From Cellulomonas fimi ATCC 484 (GTDB lineage: Bacteria; Actinomycetota; Actinomycetes; Actinomycetales; Cellulomonadaceae), in the NCBI RefSeq assembly GCF_000212695.1, contig NC_015514.1, positions 62,001 through 126,000 on the forward strand: a DNA stretch of 64,000 nt, written 5' to 3'. Under the pieces are notes generated by a model. That model searched no databases. It worked only from the letters and a program-made list of their open reading frames with translations, and was not told where the DNA came from. Shown piece after piece: positions 26,501 through 35,812 of this stretch. Each line of letters opens with the position of its first letter. Positions within the stretch are counted from its first letter, which is position 1. The position numbers and the translations under genes were made by a program.

Positions 26501-28128
26501 GGTGCCTCCTCGGTCGGGGGAGCGGCGGCGTCCGCCACCGCGAGCACCGTGCCCGCGGCCACGAGCGCGGCGACCGTCTCCACGTCGGGCGACAGGTGCG
26601 TGTCCGGCCCGGGACCCGCGACGCCGCGCGCGCGGAGCAGGTCGCGGACGGCACCCGTCGCGGGGGCGGGGACCGCGGGGCCGCGCAGGTCGAGCGCACG
26701 TGTCGCCGTGAGCACCTCGATCGCGAGCACGCGCCCGAGCGCGTCGACCGCCCGGCGCAGCTTGCGCGCCGCGTGCCACCCCATCGACACGTGGTCCTCC
26801 TGCATCGCCGACGACGGGATCGAGTCGACGCTGGCCGGCACCGCGAGGCGCTTGAGCTCGCTGACCAGCCCCGCTGCCGTGTACTGCGCGATCATCAGGC
26901 CGGAGTCGACGCCGGGCTCGTGCGCGAGGAACGCCGGCAGGCCGTGGTTGCGGGCGACGTCGAGGAACCGGTCCGTGCGCCGCTCGGACATCGACGCGAC
27001 GTCGGCGGCGGCGATCGCGAGGAAGTCGAGCACGTACGCGAGCGGCGCGCCGTGAAAGCTCCCGTTGGACTCGACGCGCCCGTCGACGGTCACGACGGGG
27101 TTGTCGATGGCCGCGGCGAGCTCGCGCTCCGCGACGGCCCGGGCGTGCGCGACGGTGTCCCGGGCGGCGCCGTGCACCTGCGGGGCGCACCGCAGGGAGT
27201 ACGCGTCCTGCACGCGCGTGCACCCCGGGCCGCGGTGGCCGGCCATGACCCCGGAGCCGTGCAGCAGCGCGCGCAGGTGGGCGGCCGAGGCGGCCTGACC
27301 GGGGTGGGGGCGCAGGGCCTGCAGGTCGGCGGCGAACACGGCGTCGGTCCCGAGCAGGCTCTCGACCGACAGGGCGGCGGCGACGTCCGCGGTCGCGAGC
27401 AGGACGTCGAGGTCGTGCAGCGCGAGGACGAGCTGGCCGAGCATCCCGTCGGTGCCGTTGACCAGGGCGAGCCCTTCCTTCTCGGCCAGCACGACGGGCG
27501 CCAGCCCGGCGCGCGCGAGGGCGTCGGCGGCGGGCAGCAGCTCGCCCGCCGCGTCCCGCACGTCGCCCTCGCCGATCAGCGCGAGCGCGCAGTGGGCGAG
27601 GGGTGCGAGGTCGCCCGAGCAGCCGAGCGAGCCGAACTCCCGCACGACCGGCGTGATCCCCGCGTCGAGCAGCGCGGCGTAGGCCTGCGCGGTGGACGGG
27701 CGGACCCCGGTGCGGCCGGTCGCGAGCGTCGACAGGCGCAGCAGCATGAGCGCACGCACCACCTCGCGCTCGACCTCGGCACCCGTCCCGGCGGCGTGCG
27801 AGCGGACGAGGCTGCGCTGCAGGTCCGCGCGTCGCTCGACGGGGATCCACCGCGTCGCCAGGGCCCCGAACCCGGTCGAGACGCCGTAGTGGGGTGTGGC
27901 GTCGTCGGCGAGCGCCTCGACCACCGTGCGCCCGGCGGCGACCGCACAGAGGGCCTCGGGGGCGAGGGAGACGCGGGCGCCGTGCCGTGCGACGGCGACG
28001 ACGTCCCGCGCGCTCACGGGCCCGACGCCCACGACCACGCGCGTCGCGGCGGGTCCGGACGCGCGCGCGGGGGCGGTGCCGGGCGGTGCGGGTGCCGCGG
28101 GCCGGGGCGGCGGGGCGACGGTGCTCAT
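26497..28128 (-). CDS. hutH: Histidine ammonia-lyase
   Basis: Deaminates L-histidine to urocanate, the committed step of the pathway. The catalytic MIO group forms from three residues in [16 protein letters not shown]; here the triad reads Cys-Ser-Gly rather than the more common Ala-Ser-Gly, a variant I believe occurs in other actinobacterial HutH proteins. [11 protein letters not shown] and [16 protein letters not shown], then [15 protein letters not shown] [12 protein letters not shown] also match. A Pro/Ala-rich extension of about 30 residues precedes the conserved domain. First gene of the operon, divergent from the IclR regulator. Confidence 0.96.
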   Translation of the reverse strand: MSTVAPPPRPAAPAPPGTAPARASGPAATRVVVGVGPVSARDVVAVARHGARVSLAPEALCAVAAGRTVVEALADDATPHYGVSTGFGALATRWIPVERRADLQRSLVRSHAAGTGAEVEREVVRALMLLRLSTLATGRTGVRPSTAQAYAALLDAGITPVVREFGSLGCSGDLAPLAHCALALIGEGDVRDAAGELLPAADALARAGLAPVVLAEKEGLALVNGTDGMLGQLVLALHDLDVLLATADVAAALSVESLLGTDAVFAADLQALRPHPGQAASAAHLRALLHGSGVMAGHRGPGCTRVQDAYSLRCAPQVHGAARDTVAHARAVAERELAAAIDNPVVTVDGRVESNGSFHGAPLAYVLDFLAIAAADVASMSERRTDRFLDVARNHGLPAFLAHEPGVDSGLMIAQYTAAGLVSELKRLAVPASVDSIPSSAMQEDHVSMGWHAARKLRRAVDALGRVLAIEVLTATRALDLRGPAVPAPATGAVRDLLRARGVAGPGPDTHLSPDVETVAALVAAGTVLAVADAAAPPTEEAP

Positions 28129-28182
28129 GCCTCATGACACCGCCGCGCGCAGCCCTCGGTCGCCGGGCCGGACGGGGTTACC

Positions 28183-28198
28183 GTCTGGGATACCAGAC
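28183..28198. promoter_or_regulatory. IclR-type operator between hutH and its regulator
   Basis: GTCTGG (28183-28188), GATA, CCAGAC (28193-28198) is a perfect 6-bp-arm palindrome. It lies immediately before the regulator ATG at 28200 and 55 bp upstream of hutH. TACCGT at 28179-28184 may be the regulator's -10, overlapped by the operator, so the regulator would also repress itself. Confidence 0.7.
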
Positions 28199-28199
28199 G

Positions 28200-28982
28200 A
28201 TGAACGGGGTGGTCGAGGTGCCGAGCAGCGACGTCCCCGCCGCCGACGCCACGCTGCGGATCCTGCGGCACCTGTCCCGGACCGGTCCGACACCTGCGAC
28301 GGCACTCGCGCGCGCCGTCGGCCTGCCACGCTCGACGACGTACCACCTGCTCGCGGTCCTGCGGGAGCACGGGCTCGTCGCGCACCTGCCCGAGGAGCGC
28401 AGGTACGGGCTCGGCCTCGGGGCGTTCGAGCTCGGCTCGGCATACTCCCGCCAGGCGCCGCTGGCGCGCGCGGCCCGGCCGGTGCTGGCCCGGCTCGTCG
28501 ACCAGGTGGGGGAGAGCGCGCACCTCGCGGTGCTGCACGGGCGCGAGGTCCTCTACGTCGTGGAGGAGCGCGCCCTGCGGCGCCCGCCGCTCGTGACCGA
28601 CGTCGGCGTCCGCCTCCCGGCGCACCTCACCGCGAGCGGCCGGGCGATGCTCGCCGCGCTGCCCCGCCCGCAGGTCCGTGCGCTGTTCCCGGACCGCGCC
28701 GCGTTCGTCGACCGCACGGGGCTGGGCCCGACCCGGCCTGCCGAGCTCCGGGACCTGCTCGTCGAGGTCCGGCGGCGGGGGTGGGCGGCGGAGGACGGTG
28801 ACGTGACGCCCGGTTTCGCGTCGGTCGGCGTCGCGGTGCGCGACCACACGGGGCACCCGATCGCGGGACTCGCCGTGACGTTCGCCCGGGCCGACGTGGA
28901 CGACGCGGCGGCCGGGACGCTCGCGCAGGCCGCCCACCGGGCCGCGGCCGACCTCAGCCGGCGCGTGGGTGGTGCGGACTGA
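28200..28982 (+). CDS. IclR-family regulator of the hut operon
   Basis: A 260-residue IclR protein. The winged helix-turn-helix is ATLRILRHLSRTGPTPATAL, then AVGLPRSTTYHLLAVLREHG. The effector domain has LAVLHGREVLYVVEER and LPAHLTASGRAMLAALP, then VAVRDHTGHPIAGLAVTF. It is divergent from hutH, with a palindrome in the spacer, so it is the likely urocanate- or histidine-responsive repressor (HutR role; inference). The ATG at 28200 is used because the longer frame runs antisense through hutH. Confidence 0.9.
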   Translation: MNGVVEVPSSDVPAADATLRILRHLSRTGPTPATALARAVGLPRSTTYHLLAVLREHGLVAHLPEERRYGLGLGAFELGSAYSRQAPLARAARPVLARLVDQVGESAHLAVLHGREVLYVVEERALRRPPLVTDVGVRLPAHLTASGRAMLAALPRPQVRALFPDRAAFVDRTGLGPTRPAELRDLLVEVRRRGWAAEDGDVTPGFASVGVAVRDHTGHPIAGLAVTFARADVDDAAAGTLAQAAHRAAADLSRRVGGAD

Positions 28983-29047
28983 CCCCACCGAGCAGGCGGC
29001 CCGCGGGTGCGGTTCCTCCGCGGCGGCGGGCTCCCTAGGCTCGGGCC

Positions 29048-30112
29048 ATGGGCGTCACGACACCGCAGCCGACGGCCGGCGAGCTCTGCGAGGCCGTCGA
29101 CGCGGCGCTGACCGAGGAGGGGCCGCGTGACGCGGCCGGGGTCGTGCGCGTGCGTGTCGGTGGAGCGGTGCTGCTGGAGCGGGCGTGGGGTGTCGTCGAC
29201 CGGCGCTGGCAGCGTCCGCTCACGCTCGACGACCGTCTGCCGATGGCGTCCGGCAGCAAGGGGTTCACGGCGCTCGCGGTGCTGTCGCTCGTCGCGGACG
29301 GGACGCTCACGCTCGCGACGACGGCGCGCTCGCTGCTGGGCGACGACCTGCCGGCGGTCCCCGAGGACGTGACCGTCGAGCACCTGCTCACGCACACGTC
29401 GGGCCTCGCGGACGCGATCGACGACGACGCGGACGAGGACGCCTACCTGCTGGACGTGCCGGTCCACTCGCTCGTCTCGCCCGAGGACTACCTGGGCGTG
29501 CTCGAGGCGTGCGTCCCGCAGCGCCCGCCGGGACCGCCGCTGGAGTACCGCAACGCGGCGTTCGTGCTGCTGTCGCTGCTCGCGCAGCGCGCGTCGGGCG
29601 TCCGGTTCCACGACCTCGTGCGCGAGCGCGTGCTGCGGCCCGCGGGCATGACCCGGACCGACTTCCTGCGCTCGGACGAGCTGCCGCCCGACGCGGCGGT
29701 CGGCTACGTGCGGGTGGGTGACGCGTGGCGCTCGCACGTCCTGCACCTGCCGGTCGTCGGCGGCGGCGACGGCGGCGCGTACACGACGGCGGCCGACATG
29801 GAGCGGTTCTGGGACGCGCTGCTGGCCGGTCGCGTCGTCCCGCCCGCGCTGGTCGCCGAGGCCACGACGCCGCACGCGACGACGGCCGACGGCGCGTACG
29901 CGTACGGCCTGGGGCTGTGGCTGCCGCCGTGGGCGCCGGGCGTCGTGCAGCTCGAGGGGGAGGACGCGGGTGTGTCGTTCTGGTCGGCGCACCGGGCCGC
30001 GGTCCCCGGCGGGGCGCCCGAGGTGACGGCGACGGTCGCCGGGACGACGGCGGGCGCGGCGTGGCCGGTGGAGCGGGCCGTGCGGACGGTGCTCGGGATG
30101 CGGGGCGTCTGA
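29048..30112 (+). CDS. Serine hydrolase of the class C beta-lactamase/esterase fold
   Basis: A 354-residue protein with the nucleophile motif Ser-x-x-Lys in LPMASGSKGFTALAVLSLV and the Tyr-x-Asn in PLEYRNAAFVLLSLL; THTSGL is another family block. There is no signal peptide, so it is a cytoplasmic esterase or peptidase rather than a secreted beta-lactamase. The third motif is not clear. TAGGCT (29036-29041) ends 6 bp before the ATG, implying a leaderless mRNA. Its 3' half is overlapped on the other strand by the open frame of the MFS gene. Confidence 0.85.
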   Translation: MGVTTPQPTAGELCEAVDAALTEEGPRDAAGVVRVRVGGAVLLERAWGVVDRRWQRPLTLDDRLPMASGSKGFTALAVLSLVADGTLTLATTARSLLGDDLPAVPEDVTVEHLLTHTSGLADAIDDDADEDAYLLDVPVHSLVSPEDYLGVLEACVPQRPPGPPLEYRNAAFVLLSLLAQRASGVRFHDLVRERVLRPAGMTRTDFLRSDELPPDAAVGYVRVGDAWRSHVLHLPVVGGGDGGAYTTAADMERFWDALLAGRVVPPALVAEATTPHATTADGAYAYGLGLWLPPWAPGVVQLEGEDAGVSFWSAHRAAVPGGAPEVTATVAGTTAGAAWPVERAVRTVLGMRGV

Positions 30113-31299
30113 CCCGGCGCGGTCGGTGCGGTGCCGGGTGCCAGGGCGCCGGTGAGCGCGAGGGCGGCGAGGACGACCACCGCGCTGACGGCGGGGAGCG
30201 CGTCGATGCTGCGGTCGAGCACGAGGCCGCCGGACCAGGCGCCCGCGGCGATGCCGACGTTGAACATCGCGTTGACGGTGGCGGGGGCGAGGTCGGAGCC
30301 GTGCGACGTGCGGACCGCGACGGTCTGCAGGAGCGGAGGAGCGGCGCCGAACGCGGCTCCCCAGAGCGCGACCGCGGCGAACCCGGCGACGACGCTGTGC
30401 GGCAGGGCTGCGAGGACGACGAGGCACGCGGCTGCCAGCGCGAACGCGACGCGCAGCGTGGCGCGCGGGTGCCGGTCGGCGAACGCACCCGCGAGGAGCA
30501 CGCCGGGGAGGCAGGCGAGGCCGTGGCCGAGCAGCGCCGCGCCCACGCCCGCGTCGCTCGTCCCGGCGTGCAGCAGGAGCGGGGCGACGTACGTGTAGGT
30601 GGTGTAGTGGCCGAGGGCGAAGACGACGGTGACGAGGGCGGCGCGGACGAGGGCGCCGCGTGCACCGGCCGCGGCTCGGGGCGTCGTCGCGGGGGCGGCC
30701 GCGTCGGTGCGTGCGCCCGGCGGGAGGATCACGCGTGCGAGGACCGCGAGCGCGACGAGGCCGGCCGCGGTCGCGACGAACGCGACCTGCCAGGTCCGGG
30801 TGGCGCCGACGGCGGTGCCGAGGGGGACTCCGAGCGTGAGGGCCGCGGTGAGGCCGAGGTTGACCGCGGCGACGGCGCGTCCCTGGCGGTGCGCGGGGGA
30901 CACGGCGACGGCGGTCGAGATGACCACCGTGAACAGCCCGGCGTGCGCGAGGCCGCCGACGAGCCGGGCGACGAGCGCGACGGGGAAGCTGCCGAGCGCG
31001 CCGGCCAGGAGGATCCCGCCGTTGCTGAGCGCGTAGAGGGCGAGCAGGGCGACGAGCGCCCGGCGTCGGGCGACGCGGCGCAGGACGCCGGCGATCGGCA
31101 GCGCAGCGGCGGCGACGACGCCTGCGTACGCGGACATCCACCAGCCGATGCGGCTCTCGTCGACGCCGAAGGACGTCGCGAGCTGGGGCATGAGGCCGAC
31201 GGGGAGCATCTCGGTCGTGACGGCTGCGAAGATCGACGCCCCGAGGACGACCAGCGCCGGGACGGGGAGCCGGTCGGCGCGCTCGGGTCGTGGGGTCAC
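29704..31299 (-). CDS. MFS transporter with open frame running antisense into the neighbour
   Basis: Residues 1-390 or so form a normal twelve-helix drug-efflux MFS protein (for example LVVLGASIFAAVTTEMLPVG, then GLMPQLATSF and the DRHPRA loop). After LALTGALAPGTAPTAPGQTP the frame meets no stop and continues for about 135 low-complexity Ser/Pro/Thr residues, antisense to the serine hydrolase, until 29704. The real protein either has this unusual tail or lost its stop; related transporters end near 30110. The GTG start at 31299 lies 6 bp from a TATAAA hexamer, consistent with a leaderless transcript. It is divergent from a ROK regulator. Confidence 0.75.
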   Translation of the reverse strand: MTPRPERADRLPVPALVVLGASIFAAVTTEMLPVGLMPQLATSFGVDESRIGWWMSAYAGVVAAAALPIAGVLRRVARRRALVALLALYALSNGGILLAGALGSFPVALVARLVGGLAHAGLFTVVISTAVAVSPAHRQGRAVAAVNLGLTAALTLGVPLGTAVGATRTWQVAFVATAAGLVALAVLARVILPPGARTDAAAPATTPRAAAGARGALVRAALVTVVFALGHYTTYTYVAPLLLHAGTSDAGVGAALLGHGLACLPGVLLAGAFADRHPRATLRVAFALAAACLVVLAALPHSVVAGFAAVALWGAAFGAAPPLLQTVAVRTSHGSDLAPATVNAMFNVGIAAGAWSGGLVLDRSIDALPAVSAVVVLAALALTGALAPGTAPTAPGQTPRIPSTVRTARSTGHAAPAVVPATVAVTSGAPPGTAARCADQNDTPASSPSSCTTPGAHGGSHSPRPYAYAPSAVVACGVVASATSAGGTTRPASSASQNRSMSAAVVYAPPSPPPTTGRCRTCERHASPTRT

Positions 31300-31302
31300 G
31301 GG

Positions 31303-31320
31303 ATATTTATACTCTCTCGA
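31303..31320. promoter_or_regulatory. Divergent AT-rich promoter between MFS and ROK genes
   Basis: The short AT-rich stretch holds TATACT (31308-31313) as a -10 for the ROK gene and, on the other strand, TATAAA (31311-31306) as a -10 for the MFS gene, ending 6 bp before its GTG. The two -10 elements overlap, so a single bound repressor could shut both. The ROK protein is the likely binder. Confidence 0.6.
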
Positions 31321-31337
31321 AAAGCAAAAGGAGCCAG

Positions 31338-32486
31338 GTGTCCACCTTGCCGCCCCGCGCCGTCGAGCTCCTGCGCGCCGTCCACGAGCGTCCGGGACTC
31401 ACGCGCGCCGAGGCCGCCAAGACGCTCGACCTCGGCACCGGAGCCCTGACGACCCTGGTCAACCGGTTGCAGGACGCCCGCATGGTCGCGCAGGCCGCGG
31501 CCGCCCCGACGGGCTCACGTGGTCGCCCGACGACGGCCCTCGTGCCGCACCCGGACGGCCCGCTCGTCGGCGTGGGACTCGTGACGCACCGCAGCTGGGT
31601 GGTCCGGGTGGTCGAGGTCGGCGGGGCCGTCGTCGCCGAGACGACCGGCGGGATCCTCGGCGCGACGGACGGTGACGCCGTGGTCCGCGACCTGCGCCGG
31701 GCCGTCGACGACCTCGACGCCCGCCTGGACGGGCGGGTGCGGGCCGCTGGGATCGCCGTGCCGGGTCCCGTGCGGGACAACCGCTGGGTCAAGGCCACCC
31801 TGCTCGACTGGTCGGACCAGGACGTCCCGGCGCTCTGGGGCGCGGTGGACCGGCCGACCGACGTCCCGCTCGTCGTCGTCGGGAACGACGCGACGCTCGC
31901 CGCCGTCGGCGAGGCCCGCCGTGGCGCGGCGCGCGGGTCGCACACCCACCTGCACCTGCACCTGGGCATCGGCATGGGCGGGGCGGTCACGGCGGGCGGG
32001 GAGGCGCTCGACGGCGACCACGGAGCCGCAGGCGAGTTCGGTCACATGCCCTTCGGCGATCCCGAGCGCGCGTGCCCGTGCGGGGCCCACGGGTGCTGGG
32101 GCAGGACGATGGACGGCGAGGACCTCGCCCGTGCGCTCGGCGACCCGACGCCGGCAGACCCGCTGGCGTACAGCGAACGGGTCCTCGACCGCGCGGCGGC
32201 GGGTGACGTGGCGGCTGCTGCGGCCGTGCAGGCGCAGGCCCGGTCGTTGGGGCGGGGCGCCGCCGGGCTCGTCAACGCGCTCGACCCGACCCTCGTGACC
32301 CTGGGCGGCCTGGCGCCGCGCCTGCTGGCCGTGGCGCCCGACGCCGTGCGTGCCGCCTACCGCAGCGGGCTCATGTCGTACCGGCGGGCGGACCCGCCCC
32401 CGCTCCGTACCGCCGGCCTGGGAGACGCCGCCCCGCTCGTCGGCGCCGCCGAGCTGGTCTGGGACCGGCTCTGGCAGACCGGGTAG
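31338..32486 (+). CDS. ROK-family transcriptional regulator
   Basis: A 382-residue protein with an N-terminal winged helix (AVELLRAVHERPGLTRAEAA, then GTGALTTLVNRL) and a C-terminal sugar-kinase-like ROK domain. The domain includes GNDATLAAVGEARRG, then GIGMGGAVTAGGE and the Cys-rich ACPCGAHGCWG zinc site, and ALDPTLVTLGG. The GTG at 31338 has AAAAGGAG about 5 bases upstream; upstream codons cover the promoter. It probably regulates the divergent MFS gene in response to a sugar. Confidence 0.9.
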   Translation: MSTLPPRAVELLRAVHERPGLTRAEAAKTLDLGTGALTTLVNRLQDARMVAQAAAAPTGSRGRPTTALVPHPDGPLVGVGLVTHRSWVVRVVEVGGAVVAETTGGILGATDGDAVVRDLRRAVDDLDARLDGRVRAAGIAVPGPVRDNRWVKATLLDWSDQDVPALWGAVDRPTDVPLVVVGNDATLAAVGEARRGAARGSHTHLHLHLGIGMGGAVTAGGEALDGDHGAAGEFGHMPFGDPERACPCGAHGCWGRTMDGEDLARALGDPTPADPLAYSERVLDRAAAGDVAAAAAVQAQARSLGRGAAGLVNALDPTLVTLGGLAPRLLAVAPDAVRAAYRSGLMSYRRADPPPLRTAGLGDAAPLVGAAELVWDRLWQTG

Positions 32487-32493
32487 CGCTGCG

Positions 32494-34212
32494 TCACGCG
32501 GGCGAGCGGCGCACCACGGTCAGGTGCAGCGCCGCCCGTGCCCCGGGAGGCACCGCCGGGTGCCGCGGGGCGACCGGGTCGAGCCGGACGTAGCGCGACC
32601 CGAGCGGCGGGCGGGGGTCGGGGTCGCCCGCGTTCGGCCACAGCGCGCACGCGCGCTCGGCCTGCGCGGTGATGGTGAGCGACGGGTTGACGCCGAGGTT
32701 CGCCGAGATGGTCGAGCCGTCCATGACGTGCAGCCCGGGGTGGCCGAAGGCGCGGTGGTACGCGTCCACGACGCCCGTCGCGGCGGTCTCCCCGATCGTG
32801 CACCCGCCGATGAAGTGCGCGGTCATCGGGACGTCCACGACCTCGCCCAGGCTGCCCATGGCGGCACCGTCGACGTGCCGGGCCATCGCGCGGTAGGCCG
32901 CGTTCGCCTGCGGGAGCCACGTCGGGTTCGGCTCGCCCGCCCCCGGCGTGGACGTGAGACGCCAGCGACCACGCCACGTGCGCCGCGGCCGGACGGTGAT
33001 CGAGGAGTCGCCCGTCTGCATGACGAGCCCGATGACGGTGCGCTCGGACCACGAGCGGATCCCGAGCAGCACCGAGGCGACCTGCCCGGGGTGCCGCAGC
33101 ACCTGCCCGGCCCACCGCAGCGGCCGCGGCACGCGCCCGCCGCCGTCGGTGAGCACGGTGCCGAGCAGCCCCATGAGGTTCGAGCCGCGGCCGTACCGCA
33201 CGGGCTCCAGGTGCGTGCGGTCGTCGAGCCAGACGGACGACGTGATGGCGACGCCGCTGTTGAGCGGCGTGCGACGACGCGCGCCGCGCAGCCGGCGGAC
33301 GGCCCCGCCGAGAGCCTCGGAGTTGGTGCGCGTGAGGGTCCCGAGCCGGTCGGACAGGTGCGGCAGGACGCCGTCGGCCTTCATCCGGTGCAGCAGCACC
33401 TGCGTGCCCCATGCACCCGCGGCGACGACGACCTGGTCCGCGCGCAGCGTGCGGTGCCCGCCGGGCCGGCCGGTGCGGTGCACGTCGACGTCGTACCCGC
33501 CGCCGGGGCGCGGCCGCAGCGCGTCGACGGTCGTGTCCGGGACGACCCGCGCGCCGGCACGCTCCGCGAGCCACAGGTAGTTGGTCTCGAGCGTGTTCTT
33601 GGCGCCGTGCCGGCAGCCGGTCATGCACTCGCCGCACTGGGTGCACGCGTGCCGCTCGGGGCCGACGCCGCCGAAGAACGGGTCCGGCACGCGTGCGCCC
33701 GGCGCGCCGAACACCACCCCGACGGGCGCGCGCCGGTAGGTGTGCGCGACGCCCAGGTCCCGCGCAGCCGCGCGCACGACGGCGTCCGCGGGGGAGTCGA
33801 CGGGGTTCTCGACGACGCCGAGCATGCGTCGCGCCTGGTCGTAGTGCGGCGCGAGCTCCTCGCGCCAGCGCGTGATCGACGCCCACTGCGGATCCTCGAA
33901 GAACGCGTCGGACCGCGGCTCGTAGAGCGTGTTGGCGTAGACGAGCGAGCCGCCGCCGACGCCCGCCCCGGCGAGCACGACGACGTCGCGCAGCACGTGG
34001 ATCCGCTGGATGCCGTGGCAGCCGAGCCGCGGCGCCCACAGGAAACGCCGCACGTCCCACGAGGTACGCGGCAGCGTCTCGGGCGTGAACCGGCGCCCGG
34101 CCTCCAGGACCGTGACGCGGTACCCCTTCTCGGACAGCCGCAGGGCCGCGACGGCACCGCCGAACCCGGAGCCCACGACGAGCACGTCGCGGCCGTCCGC
34201 CGAGCTCGTCAT
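32494..34212 (-). CDS. GMC-family oxidoreductase (cholesterol-oxidase-like) with Cys cluster
   Basis: A 572-residue flavoprotein beginning DVLVVGSGFGGAVAALRLSE and EKGYRVTVLEAGRRF (FAD-binding). GAGVGGGSLVYANTLYEP and, near the end, AHFIGGCTIGETAATGVVDA, then HVMDGSTISANLGVNPSLTI match the GMC family. A motif C-x2-C-x2-C-x3-C in HACTQCGECMTGCRHG is found in a subset of actinobacterial members and could bind iron-sulfur. The ATG at 34212 has AGGTG just upstream; the longer frame is filler. The substrate, an alcohol or sterol-like compound, is unknown. Confidence 0.88.
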   Translation of the reverse strand: MTSSADGRDVLVVGSGFGGAVAALRLSEKGYRVTVLEAGRRFTPETLPRTSWDVRRFLWAPRLGCHGIQRIHVLRDVVVLAGAGVGGGSLVYANTLYEPRSDAFFEDPQWASITRWREELAPHYDQARRMLGVVENPVDSPADAVVRAAARDLGVAHTYRRAPVGVVFGAPGARVPDPFFGGVGPERHACTQCGECMTGCRHGAKNTLETNYLWLAERAGARVVPDTTVDALRPRPGGGYDVDVHRTGRPGGHRTLRADQVVVAAGAWGTQVLLHRMKADGVLPHLSDRLGTLTRTNSEALGGAVRRLRGARRRTPLNSGVAITSSVWLDDRTHLEPVRYGRGSNLMGLLGTVLTDGGGRVPRPLRWAGQVLRHPGQVASVLLGIRSWSERTVIGLVMQTGDSSITVRPRRTWRGRWRLTSTPGAGEPNPTWLPQANAAYRAMARHVDGAAMGSLGEVVDVPMTAHFIGGCTIGETAATGVVDAYHRAFGHPGLHVMDGSTISANLGVNPSLTITAQAERACALWPNAGDPDPRPPLGSRYVRLDPVAPRHPAVPPGARAALHLTVVRRSPA

Positions 34213-34363
34213 CGAGCACCTCCGGTGTCGCGCCGGCAGCCCTGCCGACGCGGGCGATCCTAGGCCGCGGCCCGCCCGGCGCGGCAGGCCCACCCGCGGC
34301 GGGCGTCGGTGCCGTCCGCCGGCCCGGCGTGCCGACCGGCGCACGCCGACCTACCCTGCGCCG

Positions 34364-35689
34364 GTGACGAGGCCGGCTCCGTGGGACGACGCACCGCCGA
34401 CCGGGGACCGCGTGCCGCAGCACGGGCGCCCGGCACCGTGGCGCGCCCGGGGGCGTGCGGCCGCGCTTGCGGTGAGCGCGGTGCTGTGCCTGGGCGCGGG
34501 CTCGGCGGTCGCGGTGAGCGTCGGCGACGACGCCCCGCCGGAGGCCGCGCCGGCGACCCCGGCTGCGGACGACGCGCGCGCCGCGGCCCCGCGACCCACG
34601 CCGAGCCCCACGCCGTCGTGCACCCCCGCACCGGTCGAGCAGCAGGCGGCCGCGGTGCTCGTCGTCGGGCTGCCGGGGGTGACGCGTGCGGACGACCCGC
34701 TGGCCGTCGAGGTGACTGGGCTGGGTGTCGGGGGCGTGTTCCTGGCGGAGGGCAACGTCGCGTCCGCCGACCAGGTCTCGGCGCTGACGCAGGGTCTGCG
34801 GTCCCGGTCGGCGCGGCCGCTGCTGGTGACGACGGACGAGGAGTCGGGCCGGGTCGCGCTCGTGCGCGAGATCGTCGGCCCGGGGCCGTCGCCCCGGCGG
34901 ATGGCCGCGCGGGAGACGCCCGAGCAGGTCCGGGCCCGGGCCGCGGCGACCGGTGAGCGGCTCGCCGAGATCGGCGTCGACGTGGACCTCGCGCCGGTGC
35001 TCGACCTCGACGACGGCCCGTGGGCCGGGGTGATCGGGGACCGGTCGTTCAGCGCCGACCCGGAGCGCGCCGCGCGGTACGGGCTCGCGTTCGCCGCGGG
35101 TCTCGACGACGCGGGCGTCGTCCCGACCGTCAAGCACTTCCCGGGGCACGGCCGCTCGACGGTCGACTCCCACACGCGCTCGTCCGTCGTCGACGCGACC
35201 CTCGAGCACCTCACGGCGACCGACCTGCTGCCGTTCCAGCGGGCCGTCGACGCGGGCGCGCCCGTCGTGATGCTCAACCACCTGCAGTACGCGGCGCTCG
35301 ACCCGGACCTGCCCGCGTCCCTGAGCCCGCGCGCGTACGCGCTGCTGCGGGACATGGGCTTCGAGGGGGTCGCGATCACCGACTCCGTGGGCATGGGCGC
35401 GGTCAACCTGCGCTGGGACTTCCCGGAGGCTGCCGTGCGCGCGGTCGGCGCCGGGGCGGACGCGGTGCTCGCGACGGACGGCGCGCAGGCGGTCCGGATG
35501 CGCGACGCGCTCGTGGAGGCGGTGCGCTCGGGCCGGCTCCCGTCCGAGCGGCTGGCGGAGGCGGCCGCCCGCGTGACGGCGCTCGCGGGCGGCGACCCGG
35601 TCGCGATGTCGTGCCGGGAGGTGGCCCTGCCGGCGTTCGCGCCGCCGGACCCCGCGCCGTCCCCGACCGTCACCCCCGCCGCCCCCTGA
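34364..35689 (+). CDS. Glycoside hydrolase family 3 protein (NagZ-like), membrane-anchored or secreted
   Basis: A 441-residue GH3 enzyme. The N-terminus has one hydrophobic segment (AALAVSAVLCLGAGSAVAVSV) then a Pro/Ala-rich linker, so it is exported or anchored. The catalytic domain shows VDLAPVLDLDDG, then VIGDRSFSADPE, the NagZ signature VKHFPGHGRSTVDSH and the nucleophile region AITDSVGMGAV. These are beta-N-acetylglucosaminidase features, pointing to wall-turnover products, though some GH3 proteins of this group are inactive. TACCCT (34352-34357) ends 6 bp before the GTG, implying a leaderless mRNA. Confidence 0.9.
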   Translation: MTRPAPWDDAPPTGDRVPQHGRPAPWRARGRAAALAVSAVLCLGAGSAVAVSVGDDAPPEAAPATPAADDARAAAPRPTPSPTPSCTPAPVEQQAAAVLVVGLPGVTRADDPLAVEVTGLGVGGVFLAEGNVASADQVSALTQGLRSRSARPLLVTTDEESGRVALVREIVGPGPSPRRMAARETPEQVRARAAATGERLAEIGVDVDLAPVLDLDDGPWAGVIGDRSFSADPERAARYGLAFAAGLDDAGVVPTVKHFPGHGRSTVDSHTRSSVVDATLEHLTATDLLPFQRAVDAGAPVVMLNHLQYAALDPDLPASLSPRAYALLRDMGFEGVAITDSVGMGAVNLRWDFPEAAVRAVGAGADAVLATDGAQAVRMRDALVEAVRSGRLPSERLAEAAARVTALAGGDPVAMSCREVALPAFAPPDPAPSPTVTPAAP

Positions 35690-35812
35690 GCCCCCCAGGG
35701 GGCCCATGCTCCCCGCGAGCCCGGCCGGCCGGGCGCCTCAGACCGGCCCGTTCGGAGACCTGACCTGGGCGGACGCGCGTCGGCTGTGGGTGCCCGGTCC
35801 TACCGTGGGGGC

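Noticed and set aside
32357..35707. 1116-codon minus-strand frame across the GMC and GH3 genes
   Set aside because: Filler composition, out of frame with the GMC gene and antisense to GH3, both of which have motifs.
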